Assembly (NCBI GenBank): GCA_964057225.1
Contig: OZ059899.1
Coordinates: 16,376,501 to 16,440,500, forward strand
Source of the DNA: Auanema rhodensis
Lineage: Eukaryota > Nematoda > Chromadorea > Rhabditida > Rhabditidae
Direction of reading: 5' to 3'
Length of the DNA: 64,000 nucleotides
In this document: in pieces, positions 49,701 through 61,229 of the stretch
Position numbering within the stretch: position 1 is the stretch's first letter
How the letters are laid out: each line of letters begins with the position of its first letter
The notes under the pieces: generated by a model
Told to the model about the DNA's origin: nothing
Databases searched by the model: none
The model's input: only the letters and a program-made list of their open reading frames with translations
Program-made: the position numbers and the translations under genes

Positions 49701-50510
49701 ACTCAATATGTCTTTATTTTTATTTTCATTCTGTATTTCTTATTACCAAAATTGATAAAGACTACATCTAACATTCATATGAAATTAGGAGTAACGGTAC
49801 ATTTCGAACAGGCTTTATATACACCCTTCAATCAAACTTGGCGAATAATTCAATGGCAATCACAAGTTCCCAAGGTGACAGATGGACATTTGTACAGAGA
49901 TTGGTTCAATTATCTACAAAATATATTGAAAATCTCAGATTTTGCTTTGTCTTCTCTCGAAGCTCTTACTTTCTCTGATTAAATGGAAAAAATCCAAACA
50001 GTCTGATCAATGATCCCTGAGAATAAGGAAGTCTATAACACTGACTGAATAGAGCTTGTATAGTGGCCACTGGTGACTCTTGTCATAATCTTCTTTGTCC
50101 TCCATTTTGTGACTTTGCCGATCATACTTAGAAATATCTCGCTCGTTTGTCTATCTATAGGAATTTCCCTTTTTCTTCAGACTTTATAAGAGAGAAGTAC
50201 TACTGCAGATTAATCTAAGGAGAGCAGAGTGAGGCAGCTAGTAGCACATCACTTAATACTTCCATACTAGCCACTTGAAGCAATTCCACAAGTCTTAGTC
50301 ATATCAAACTATCCAAGAAAAACATTCTATCTGTTGACAGTAACACTGAGCTTTCTTTACTACTTTGTGAATACCAGTTTATATGGAAATTCAAATGAAA
50401 CTAACGGGTTAAAACGGAAGAACTGATTGATTTGCACCTCTGTAACATCTTCTTTCCTATAGCTCTCTCACATTCTCCTCTCTTCTTTTTCTTCTCTCTG
50501 TAGAAGCATC
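43732..50510. other. Long gap upstream of the PTR gene, no gene called
   Basis: 6.8 kb, AT-rich and low in complexity, including a GA repeat (43861-43900) and CT-rich runs near 45535-45610 and 49675-49700. I could not assemble a gene. Two patches look coding: a possible plus-strand exon at about 49187-49261, and a G+C-rich minus-strand stretch at about 45600-45700. Both are reported as findings. Much of the interval may be regulatory DNA for the PTR gene and for TMEM41A copy 2. Confidence 0.45.
43861..43900 (+). repeat. GA-rich microsatellite
   Basis: Run of gagaaagagagagaaagaga units upstream of TMEM41A copy 2. It generates repetitive Ser/Leu ORFs on the minus strand that are not genes. Confidence 0.8.
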
Positions 50511-53500
50511 ATGACATCATGTAAGCAATTTAAAACCAACGTGATGTCATAAGTTCAATGACACTGACCCGTTGTGTCTCTTCTTAGGTTATAAGTCGAA
50601 AAATCGAAACGTGTTACAGGTATGTATGTTCAAAACATTAAATAGTGACAATCTAGTTAGACCCTACTATGCATATGTATTTAACAAAACCATTTAACAG
50701 TTCTTCTAGTTTTTGAATAAAAACGAAATTTTCATTTTTATAAAGAAAAAATGTCTTCTCTTTAATTAATTTTTATAATTCTTTCTACATCATGACAATG
50801 TTTTTCCTCATTGAAGATTTGTACTAGACATTGTCTTAACGTCTCTACCTCAACCACTGTTATTTTCAGTTTCTACAAGTAAGCTTTCATATAGTTCCTG
50901 CTACAAGTTCAAGGTTTCTCATGCGTGTCACGCCAACAACAAAGGCATCTTATGATGTCCAATCAGCTGATGAAACTAAAGGTAAAGCAGTTATCAATAA
51001 CATTTTATATTCATTTCAATATATGAGATTCAGATGATTATAAAGAAGAGCCTACACGTTTAATCAAGATAATTACTCAATTCTACAAAAAATGGGCTGT
51101 TCTTGTTTCAAAGAACACTATTTTAATAATCATTCTCTGTACTATAGCAACTCTTATTGGAACAGCAAAGCTTGTCACAACACCGTAAGCAGATTTAAAC
51201 ATTTTTTAAAATTGAAAAAAGGGAACAGCCCACGGCCGGGATCGAACCGACAATCTTCTGATTAGAAGTCAGACGCCTTATCCATTAGGCCACGCGGGCG
51301 CGGTGTTTCTTTTTTCTTTCCTAAACATCTACAAATTTCAAAATGGCTGATTGTATTTCTAAAAATATTTTGGTTAACAAAATCAAAAATCAAACTCATT
51401 CAGAAACGAGAACGATATTACTGGGTATACTCCCTATGGTGCACGTGCCAGAGACGAATTCGATGTGGCCGGGGAGTTCTTTTCGAAAAATGGTAATGGG
51501 ATTGCATTGTTAGCTTTGGTTTTGCCTAAAGACGGTGAAAATGCGATGAAACCAGAAATACTTAAAGAAGCATTACGAGTATGATTTAAGCCTATACAAT
51601 ATGCTTCATAATTTAATTATTTCCCAGATCGAATCGATTATAACAACCAATTTTACTATGCAGAACAAATTGGCTAACAAATCAGAGAATTATCGAGAAT
51701 TCTGTTATTCATTTTGCCAAATAAATGAACCTTTTGTAATGTTTGTGGTAAGTTCGAATAATTTTGTTGAAAAGAAAAGAAATGTTTTGTAATTAATAAT
51801 CCCATCAATCATACTACGTGATGAACATTACAATTATTCAAATTTTTGACGTCACGCGAATACTTTTTTTCATTTTTTGAACATTCACGTGGCAAACAGG
51901 TTGTTGAATACTGCTGTGTCTGTCATTCACCATCTTTTTTCTTTTTCTTTTTGAATTTAAACTATAGCATTCAAGACATGAATTTAGGATGGATACTTGT
52001 TGCAAAATAATTTACTTGAAAGTGGCCAACAATTGAATGAACGCTTAATTCTCAAATATCCAATTAGTACAGTATATGATAGAAACATCAACGTTCAAGT
52101 TTGTTCATATACTCTATATTTATGAAATATCAATCATTTTAAGCCCAATTTTTTCGGAATTAAACTATCTGATGATGATCTTAAGTCAAATGAAACAACC
52201 TCAAATACAACCTCTCTTATAAAATCTCAAATAACGAATATAGAAAGTGCAAAGGTAATATATCAAAAATCTGAATGAATATAGAAGTTTTGTCATTTAA
52301 GCTTTTTGCATTACAAATTAGAGCTGAGCGTAAGGAAGGCTGGACAACGCAAGAAATTAAGGATTATGAAATGGAAATAACAAATTATTTCGAAAAGTAA
52401 CAGCACTTTCGTTGTTATTCAAATAGTTTATTATAATGTAGGAAGTTTGTGTCTGAACATGTACGTGTGCTCACTCTATCAACGTCTTTTGTGGAATCTG
52501 AAGTTGTGCGAGCTGGAATGAGTTTGATGCCTTTCTTGATTGTGGGCTTTGTGATAATGGCTTTCATTTCTACAATTAGCACAATGCTATCGGCATTGTA
52601 TATGGATCAAGTTAGCATACATAAGGTGATTAGCAATCATTACACGTGCAGTTACCTTGCCCAAACACTTCAGATTTCGTTGGCTATATTAGCTTGCATC
52701 TGTCCTTTCATGGCATGTGGCACAGGTCTCGGTCTATTATTCTTTATCGGTGTTCGCTTTGGTTCAATTCTCTACGTAACACCTTTTTTGGTTTTGGCAA
52801 TTGGAGTTGATGATGCGTATCTGATGATTCATGCTTGGCAACGTGTAACCCGACGATTACGTCATCAACCACATCCCGATGATTCGCCAGCTTTTCGTCT
52901 GAGTGAAGTACGTGATACAAACAAGCTAAATCTTGTAAACATTAAAACATTCTAGGTTCTATCAGACACAGGGCCAGCTATCATAATTTCAGCATTAACA
53001 AATATATTAGCTGATACGGTAGGAACATACACGGGATCTCCAGAAATTACATTATTAGCATATGGAAATATGATATGTATCTTCGTTGACTTTATATATC
53101 AAGTAAAGTTTTACATCGAAACTCAGCTAATTATCTTTTGTTTCTTTAAAGATTACGTTTTATTCTGCTGTTATGATCATTGTTGGAGAATTTGAAATGG
53201 AAGCTGAACGTCAGAAATCACTCACACAAACGATTTGCTGCGGTGATGAAGTAGAGAGTGTTGCATCTACCAATGAATCAGTAAGTTATCTTCATTTGGA
53301 TACTTATGAAGATTGTAAATCATTTCAGAAATCATCATTTCATGATCGCGTGAAAGCTCGTATGAACTCTTGTCTAAACTTTTATTTAGATATTGTAACA
53401 AACAAAGTTTTCGATTTTTGTGTTATTCTTCTGTGGGCTTCAGCTCTTGGATTTATTATATACGTAAGTTGCTAATGTTTTACAAACTTAGTCAATCAAT

Positions 53501-55375
53501 TGCTCTCATGAGGGTTACGGTATTCATGTTCAGGAAATTACACAAATGCCAATCAACCTTACGCCCAAAAAACTATTCGCTAAAGATTCTTCATTACTGG
53601 AGGTATATTCAAAAAATATATATTAGGCGGAAAATGAAACGATAACCTGCTGTGAATTTAGATGGACGATCTTCGAGTCAATTACGTCATTCCACATTAT
53701 ACATTGGCTACCATTTTCATAAATAATCCAGGCAACTTGTCAGACCTTAACAGGCTTCAAAGGTACCAAAAATAAAAAGAAATACCTTCAAAGAATGTCG
53801 AACAATTATTTTAAAGGCTAAATGCATTTGTCGCCGAGATGGAACATCTACCTGGGGCATGGGGGTCAGTCTCTTCGAATTATTTCATTCGTGACTTCGC
53901 AGAATTTGAAAAAACTATCAAAGAACTAGAAGCTGATGGTGAAGAAGTAATGCCAGGTTAGCGGCTTTAAATATAAAGACGTATTGACATTTTCAAATTG
54001 TAGAAGATAATCGAATTTTAAATATGAATGATCTTAAAGCATTCATTGAATGGCCAGAATATGAGTATTGGAGAGGTTTTCTCCGAACACATCAAGATAA
54101 CTCTACGTAAAAATTTTCAAATTTAAATCTTAAAATCAACTGAAAATATTTCAGCGGAACTACAGTGCTTGATAAATTTTTCTTAACAACAGCTTTCAAA
54201 GGAGAATACTTGAAAGAATGGGTTAAAAGAGCTGTGATGCTTAGACAATGGCGATCAATTGTCGATAAATACAGGTAAAATTGGACTTTCTCAAATTATT
54301 TGAAATTAATAATTTCAATTTTAGTCCCGAGTTCAATATTACTGTATTTTCTGATGACGGTATCTATCTAGATTTGATTGACAATATGCCAACTGATACT
54401 TGGCAGGTAAATTGATGATGATTATTGATGCATAATATCTATTTATTATAAAATATACTTAACATATATAATATTTTATTTGTTTCAGTCAGCGGTAGCT
54501 ACTATAGGATGTATGGCATTAATTTGTTTTGTATTCATGTATGACATCTTTACTGTAGTTGTCGCCACTGGTATTATATCTTCAATTATGGCGGGTAAGT
54601 GGATATTCCCAGGATTCAAATTCTGTCATAATTCCGTTTGAAGTTCTCATGAAACTTTTGTATTTCAACAGGTATACTGGGAATATTATCATGGACTGGT
54701 ACTGAACTTGATCCCATCGTTATGGCTGCTTTGATTATCTCAATTGGATTTTCGGTTGATATTCCAGCTCATGTTAGCTACCACTATCACACAGCTGGTT
54801 CGTTTGATATTCTTGTTGAGTAAAGCCCAATATGGAACAGCATAAACAATGAATGAAATCATATACACAGAACTGTTGCTTTGGAGATGCTAAAAACTCG
54901 AAAACAGAGATAAAATGTTTTGTTTCAGGCCGACACGGACGAAAAACCGTTAGATCTCGTCTTCATTATTGTCTCTCCTCAGTAGGATTTCCGGCTATCC
55001 AAGCTTCAATCAGTACCAGTCTTTGCGTACTTTCATTACTGTTTGTGTCCATTTATATGTCTCAGGTAATTAAAAAAATATGTTTATTCACAAAACTATA
55101 TTGTTATTCAAATGTAAATATCATCATTTCATATTTCGTCAATTCATCTCGTGAATGACTCAAATGAAAACTAATTATTTCAGGTTTTTGTGAAAACAAT
55201 GATTCTATGTATGATGTTGTGTGTCATTCACGGCCTTCTACTCATTCCCTGCGTTTGTTCACTTCTTTCTATTGATGCTAAAAGTACTGATGATCAGCAA
55301 AAAAAGCATGAAATACAAACCATACCAACTGGAATCAGAAACAAAGATATAGACATGATCTCATCCAAGCATTAA
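50511..55375 (+). CDS. Patched-related (PTR) sterol-sensing-domain membrane protein
   Basis: RND-type transporter-like protein of the expanded nematode PTR family, which acts mainly in cuticle, moulting and lipid handling; the substrate is unknown. About 24 phase-consistent exons give 973 residues. A short cytosolic N-terminus (MTSCYKSKNRNVLQ) leads to TM1 (SKNTILIIILCTIATLIG) and a large first ectodomain beginning NENDITGYTPYGARARDEF. The sterol-sensing domain follows at about 52490-53200, with FGSILYVTPFLVLAIGVDDA and YLMIHAWQR. A second TM and ectodomain and a five-helix C-terminal bundle (IISIGFSVDIPAHVSYHYH) complete it. The first coding exon is only 10 nt (50511-50520) and is placed by an acceptor (tctctgtag) 7 nt upstream and matching phases. 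Intron 52626-52673 is 48 bp and stop-free. I cannot assign a particular ptr number. Confidence 0.92.
51227..51299 (-). tRNA. tRNA-Arg (anticodon TCT)
   Basis: A 73-nt cloverleaf on the minus strand: acceptor stem GCCCGCG/CGTGGGC, D-arm GCCTAATGGATAAGGC, anticodon arm TCTGA-CTTCTAA-TCAGA with TCT at positions 34-36, and T-arm GTCGG-TTCGATC-CCGGC. There is no tRNA intron. It lies antisense within the PTR intron between the exons ending at 51184 and starting at 51404, the longest intron in that part of the gene. The B-box GGTTCGATCC is intact, so it should be a working Pol III gene. Confidence 0.96.
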
Positions 55376-55964
55376 TTGTTTTTTTTTCTAACAAATTACT
55401 TAAGATTAACGTAATATTGTGATTATTAATGTATACATAAATATATGAATTATTGAGCCAACTTCATAAAATGAGAAACATAATATGTACGTTAAACGGA
55501 GAAATACTCCAAAATAAACTTTGTTTTCTAAGCTTCTGAAACTGCGGTTAGGTCGAGTAACGTATTATAGACGACTCTTGAAATGTCAAGTTGATGTCCT
55601 TGTCTACTAGTTACTACTTTCATCTTTTCTCTCTCCCACATGTCTACATTGCATCATCGAAAGTTCAATTTTCTACCCTAGTGTCTTCATCCACCTTCAG
55701 GCACTTGAACACTACAAGGCGTACTTCCAAATAAGCAGAGATCTAGTTTTACAGAGGTTTACTTCGATTTACAACTTGTTTCAAAGCAAATATGAACTAC
55801 GAATGTTATATTCTTTGAAAATATAAGCACGAAAAAACATGTTACATATTTTGGAGGCTTTGGAAGCTGCATAACCATCGTTCGTTCAGTTTGCCTCAAC
55901 AACATTCGCTTGCATCTACTGCCGAGTTTCAATTCGATCCTCTTCAATCCAACTCATCGAACAA

Positions 55965-57596
55965 ATGATGAAAAATGTAAAAAGTCTATTTTCCATAAAA
56001 TCCATAACACTTCTGTGTCTTTGTATTTCCACTAGTTTACTGCTTCTCAGCATTTTAAGCATTTTGTTGGTAGCTAAGGATGTGCACGATTTTCAAGCAG
56101 GCGCTATGGATGAATTGAATGGCTTTAAGGTTTAACAATTGTAAGTTTTATTGTTTTAATTTTGTTTTTTAAGTATTGGGCAGATTTGGCTTGGAATGAT
56201 ATGACGTCTATTACGCTAAGACAACCTCGATCTGCTCATCGTGCTTTTTTGAACAGTGGAGATTTTACTTCCGGAGCTGCTTACAGGTTTCTAATTTTTA
56301 TGATGCCCTTGACTTACCTACCTTTTGTTTCGCAAAGAGTCTAAAAGTGAAAATCGATGAACTAATCAAGTTTTTAGGCCACCCAATCCACCCTATGCTG
56401 AACAACCCCCTTATCGCGAACAATTAGTCAGAATATCAATGGATACACAATGCGGTAAATAGACAAAACTCTATTGGTTAAACTAAAACTGTTTAAAACA
56501 TGTTGATCACACAAAACGATCACTGAAAACTGCCTGTTTAGACTGTGCAGCTAGAGCTAACACATGCCCCCCCGGTCCACCCGGTTCTCCAGGAGAGCCA
56601 GGAGAGAATGGAGGTAAATCAAACATAGTTATATAGATAAATAGATCGCAACTAAAACATTTGTAGAGGCAGGCAATGTTGGTGAACCAGGAAAACCCGG
56701 AATAAATGGAATATCACTTATATCTACAGACGAAACTGAGGAAAACATGGGATGTATAATATGCCCAATGGGACCACCTGGACCCATGGGACATCCAGGA
56801 CCTCAAGGTTTACCTGTAAGAGTGTTTTATTTCTTAAGTCAAATAAACGTCAATACTTAGGGAAGACAAGGCTTTAAAGGAAGACCGGGATTGCCTGGTC
56901 CAAGAGGTCCACCAGGCCTTCCAGGACCACTTGGAGATATTGGTCCACCGGGTAACAAAAATTGTGAACAAATAAATCGTATAACATTACTATGTCAGGA
57001 ATATCTGGACCAATTGGCCCACCTGGAGAACCAGGAAATGACTCGATAAAACTCATAGGATTACCGGGACCTGAAGGTCTTCCCGGACCGTTAGGCCCGG
57101 CTGGTTTGCCTGGTCCCCCCGGTAGAGATGCTCGCCCTAGTCATCCCGGACCTACGGGTCCTCGAGGTCCCCCAGGAAAACTTGGAGAGAAAGGAATACC
57201 AGGAGAAATTGGCTACGTAAATTAGCATATTAAAGCATGAAAGGTCAATCGGTTAATGTTTTCAGATCGGGGCTCAAGGAGGTCCTGGTAAAGATGCATC
57301 ATATTGTCCATGTCCACCAAAAACTAGAACACAGTCAGAATTCGTAATCGAAAATTCAAATCAAGAACAAGATGTGTTTGGTAAGGATATTAGAATCACA
57401 ATGTGAATGAAAAAATGTTTCAGTAGAATCAAAAAGCCATGCAGAAGAGAGCGAGACTAGGGAAGAATATAGACGAAAGTAAGAAGGAATCACTCTAAAA
57501 CTAGCTCAATTCAAACATTTTTTCAGATTAATTGCTCGTTTGATGAAAAAAAGACGGTTAGCTGCTCTCAGAGCTGCAGCTCGACAAGTTGTATAA
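55965..57596 (+). CDS. Cuticle collagen
   Basis: Structural protein of the nematode exoskeleton, secreted by the hypodermis. Ten exons (55965-56129, 56174-56286, 56378-56454, 56542-56613, 56667-56815, 56861-56951, 56999-57216, 57266-57380, 57424-57478, 57527-57596) give 374 residues. The N-terminal hydrophobic segment ([20 protein letters not shown]) and the [12 protein letters not shown] region fit the cuticle-collagen N domain. Gly-X-Y blocks follow, separated by cysteine pairs (CDCAA, GCIICP, CPCPP) that cross-link the trimers. The C-terminal non-collagenous tail is unusually long and basic for the family (about 75 residues, ending RAAARQVV). No RxxR cleavage site is obvious before the first Gly-X-Y block. 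I do not recognise the particular col, dpy or rol ortholog. Confidence 0.93.
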
Positions 57597-58301
57597 AGCC
57601 ATGAATATATAATAAAGTTTTAAAAACGCCTTACTCCCGTCATATATAAACTTCTTTAGTAATTTGAGATTTTTAACATTATGAAGAACAGAAATTAACA
57701 CTATAAAACAAAGAAAACATCATGATTATATGCTAGGAAGAATTAAAGAATAAGTTTTTGTATTAAAAACTTTTACGAAATGTTGGAGTGTAAAGTTATG
57801 AAATTACAAAGGGAAAAGCAATGAAAGTACAAAATTATCCTGATTGAGATTATTGACTCAGGATATATATGTATATCATATGATTGTACTTTGCACATAA
57901 AAGTACATAAGAAGAACAGGTAATAAGTGTATAAATTATAGATGGGAACGCTTAAAAGGTCATTTGTGTCATTCTGTAGAGAATATGGATTACATTCTTA
58001 TTTAAAATTGAAAAATCGTTTAAATGAATCAATTACCAAGCACACTTTTAAACGTTAACATCGGAAAATGATTCAAAGTACCTTCTAGATATAGATACTA
58101 CAAATTTCTCCAAATTCTTTAAGTTATTCGAATAAGAGAATTATTAATCTTTATAGTTCTAACGGAGCATAAAACAATCTTGAAAGATATCTTAGCATAA
58201 TAATCCACATGAACAAAGAATGGAAAAAAATAACAATAACAAAAAGGATCAACAAGGAAAAATGTGGAAAATAGTAAAAAATAAGTGACTTACTCTTATT
58301 A
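57597..58301. other. Convergent intergenic gap between the cuticle collagen and DPH6
   Basis: 705 bp of AT-rich DNA between two facing stop codons. An AATAAAG hexamer at about 57608-57616, just after the collagen stop, is a likely polyadenylation signal. I see nothing else. Confidence 0.55.
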
Positions 58302-59351
58302 CTATTTGTCAACTAATTCAATTTTCTTTAAATGCAAAAAGCAAACAGGTGCTACATCATTATCTTCATGAACTATGACCTAAAAATAGTTGATATTGAC
58401 GTCGAAAACGTTGGTGTGAAATAGAATTACCTCTTTCTCTATAATATTGATTTTCTTTATGAAAAGAGGACAGTCTATAACAAAGGTCTCATATTCTCCT
58501 CCCTCTCCACACGGATGAACACCATATTTCTCATTCAATGTTAACATTGTGGGCTCGATCTTGGTTAATGTATCGCAGTAGTTTACAAGAATGGTTAGAT
58601 GATACCTCACTCAATAATAGGCCTAAATGCTTTCTATTTAACCCAACAGCAGCCACTTTGATGATTATGGCTTTCACTTCCTCTTCAATCATTTCATGTA
58701 ATAACTCCTAAAATATTAAACCATCTAGCGATCCCATGTTATTGAGATAGTAAAAGCTGAATATTGAGCATTGTAAGTACCTTTTGTTCTCGTTCCCACA
58801 AATAACAAAGAGGAACTAAGCCTAAACGTTCGCAAACATTCTCAACACGCAACTTCTGGTAGGTGGACAGAATAGCCCCGGCCGACACGCCTATGTACAG
58901 CAATGTATAGACGGTATCCTGTTTCAATATACCTTTAACTGATGGATGCTTCTTCTTGATCTCTTCAAGTAGGCTATACAGGTCTTCAACTTCATCTCCC
59001 TCGGTCGGCTAATACTCAAAATTCACGAATTGAGGGTGAATGTGCAACATACCTCGTAATTATTTTTCTGATTAACCGAGCCTCCCGTAATAACTTTTCT
59101 ATACAATGGTATTCCCATAGCATCGCTATATAACTATGCTTCCGATTAAAACCTCACACTAGACAAAAACATACAGACACACCTTCTGCTCCGACACTTT
59201 GATACATGAACGAATCCAGTTCTGTTACGGGGGTCGGAGGCAGTAAATTGGCCAATGCCACTATTCTATGTCCATCTTTTTGAGCACACATCATATTGTA
59301 ACAACTATCTTTACCTCCAGAAACTAACCCAACGACGTCCATCACCTGCAT
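58302..59351 (-). CDS. DPH6: Diphthine-ammonia ligase (diphthamide synthase) DPH6
   Basis: Catalyses the last, ATP-dependent amidation that makes diphthamide on elongation factor 2. Seven exons (59351-59181, 59133-59053, 59008-58933, 58890-58781, 58707-58606, 58559-58431, 58379-58302) give 248 residues, near the 267 of the human enzyme. The PP-loop [11 protein letters not shown] sits at the N-terminus. Other conserved blocks are [17 protein letters not shown] and [20 protein letters not shown]. There is no C-terminal RidA-like extension of the fungal kind. An acceptor (acattcag) abuts the ATG at 59351; a second ATG at 59342 is closer to the usual start. Intron 58932-58891 is 42 bp and stop-free, and reading through it would add 14 residues absent from the family. 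Confidence 0.93.
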
Positions 59352-59660
59352 CTGAATGTTTTTGTACTTGTACTAAACCGCGTTAAACATAAGGCTAGCC
59401 TATATACCCCACAGAACAAAATAATCACATAGACATTTATTACGAACAAGCGTAATTTTGATACACCATTCTCCGATAAAATGCTGCTAAGGCGAAAAGG
59501 TTGAACGACCTGGCAATGTCCGTGACAATGACAATAGTACAGAAGAAAAATAGCAAAAAAAATCTGTATCAAGCATAGCACTACAAGAAAATATATTATC
59601 TACACATTGGAATCCAAGTGATCAGAACCTCAATCAAATATAATATACAATGCAATCGAA

Positions 59661-60502
59661 TCACGAAAGATATGACAACTCCTCACGTGTTTTCTCCTTA
59701 TGATGAGCAGCAAGCTGCTCGGCGGCAAAATTAACGTACTGCTGATGCTGTTCTAAAATAAAAATTTGAAGTACATAGATACTTTATGATTATTACCGTC
59801 TAGCTTAAGACAGAGAGCGGACTCATATTCCTGGCGAAGACGCATCTCCTGCTCTTTCAACAAACGTTCACAGATCAATTGAACCTGAAGAGGCATGAAT
59901 ACAAGGATTACTACTGTTATATTATACAAACCTGCTTCAAACTGAACTGTGGTTTTTCAGCAAGTGTAACTAAGACGTTACTGGATGAAGGCTTAGGGCA
60001 AGAAGATTCTCCTTCAGAATCGGATCCAGACTATAACAGAAAAGATAAGTTTGGAATGAATATATGTCAACTAACATGGCTAGGGGATTCAGGAGCTCTG
60101 TACTCTTTGTTTGGTTTGTTTTCATCAGTAATATCATCAGTAACGGTTCTTCTAGGAATAAGCTTTCTCCTCTTAAGATTTTTTATCTCAGATCTCAAAT
60201 AAGCTCCAAGTTGAGAAGAGGTAAGCTGGCAGCCCGCGATGGATGAAAAGTGATTGTTCGATTCCTGCTAAAACAGAATTTCTCAATAAAATTTGTGTTT
60301 GTTAGATTTTAATTACATTTTGGATTTTTTGCGCAAAGGTGCTACTGGTGGAAGGCAAGCTTGCAGCAATAGTCCCGATCTGGGCACGGAATGGTGAACA
60401 ATGAGCAGTTTGACGAGCTCTTTTAGCCTCATTGCTGTAACCGTCTTCGGTTAAGTAAGAATCATACTCATGAGGCCTTTTTAAGGCTAATCCACATGCC
60501 AT
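59661..60502 (-). CDS. akir-1: Akirin, nuclear transcription and chromatin cofactor
   Basis: Small nuclear adaptor linking transcription factors to chromatin remodellers, with roles in immunity, muscle and meiosis in animals. Five exons (60502-60317, 60267-60076, 60030-59932, 59884-59797, 59752-59661) give 218 residues. The N-terminus MACGLALKRPHEYD matches the akirin start. A basic cluster that may act as the nuclear localisation signal lies at NLKRRKLIPRR. The C-terminal helical part (VQLICERLLKEQEMRLRQEY) ends in EELSYLS, close to the YVS/YLS ending of animal akirins. An acceptor (ttctatttag) lies 4 nt before the ATG. It is head-to-head with the paraoxonase-like gene at 61230. Confidence 0.93.
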
Positions 60503-61229
60503 TATTCTAAATAGAACTGTTTAAAATATCTTTTGAAATATATTCGAAACCTTGACGATGAAGTCATAAGAAAGGTCGAAAGAGAACGACCAGTTAAGTT
60601 TTTTTGGGAAACAAAAAATATATCATTTTTAAAAAGAGACGCCACGTAACACAATGGTTTTATTACGTGACGCGCGAGCAGATCATGTGAGACAAGTTAG
60701 AGTAGATCAAAAAAATTGTATTTTTTTCGGTGGAATGTTCTATTTGAAAAGGGAAGATATAGAACTACAAAAAATAAGGAGCAACAATAAATGTAAAAGT
60801 GAGGAAAACCTTATTGGAATCACAACGTTAAACGACGAAAGTCGATATCAATCGCAGACGCACACTGGTGGGCGGGGCTACCGTGACCGGCTCCTGCAAA
60901 TCTTAAAAATACCGCGCGTTCAAACTTTGACAGTAGAGCGCTAATCAAATTGAGCTAAAATTAAATAAAAGCTTAAACATAAAGAATAAATAATAACAGG
61001 AAATGTCAAAAATTGGGTATATGATAAGTAAAACAGTTTTTTAAAAAAAAATTTTAAATTAAACTTGTGGTACTTTTTTAAAAAAAAGTGGAATTGTTTT
61101 CCTTGCGTTAATTTTTTGCGAACTGGTTGACAAATAGAAGTGATGACTTTTTTTTATTGATTTTAAGTAATTTTGTATGAAGTAAAATTTGTGCTATTAT
61201 TATTAATATTAATAATATTAATATTACAG
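60503..61229. promoter_or_regulatory. Intergenic region between divergent akirin and the paraoxonase-like gene
   Basis: 727 bp with no supported exon. A relatively G+C-rich patch at about 60855-60945 contains ggtgggcggggctaccgtga, a GC-box-like motif that may be part of one of the two promoters. A tattaatattaataatatta run at 61197-61224 precedes the trans-splice acceptor of the paraoxonase-like gene. Confidence 0.5.
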
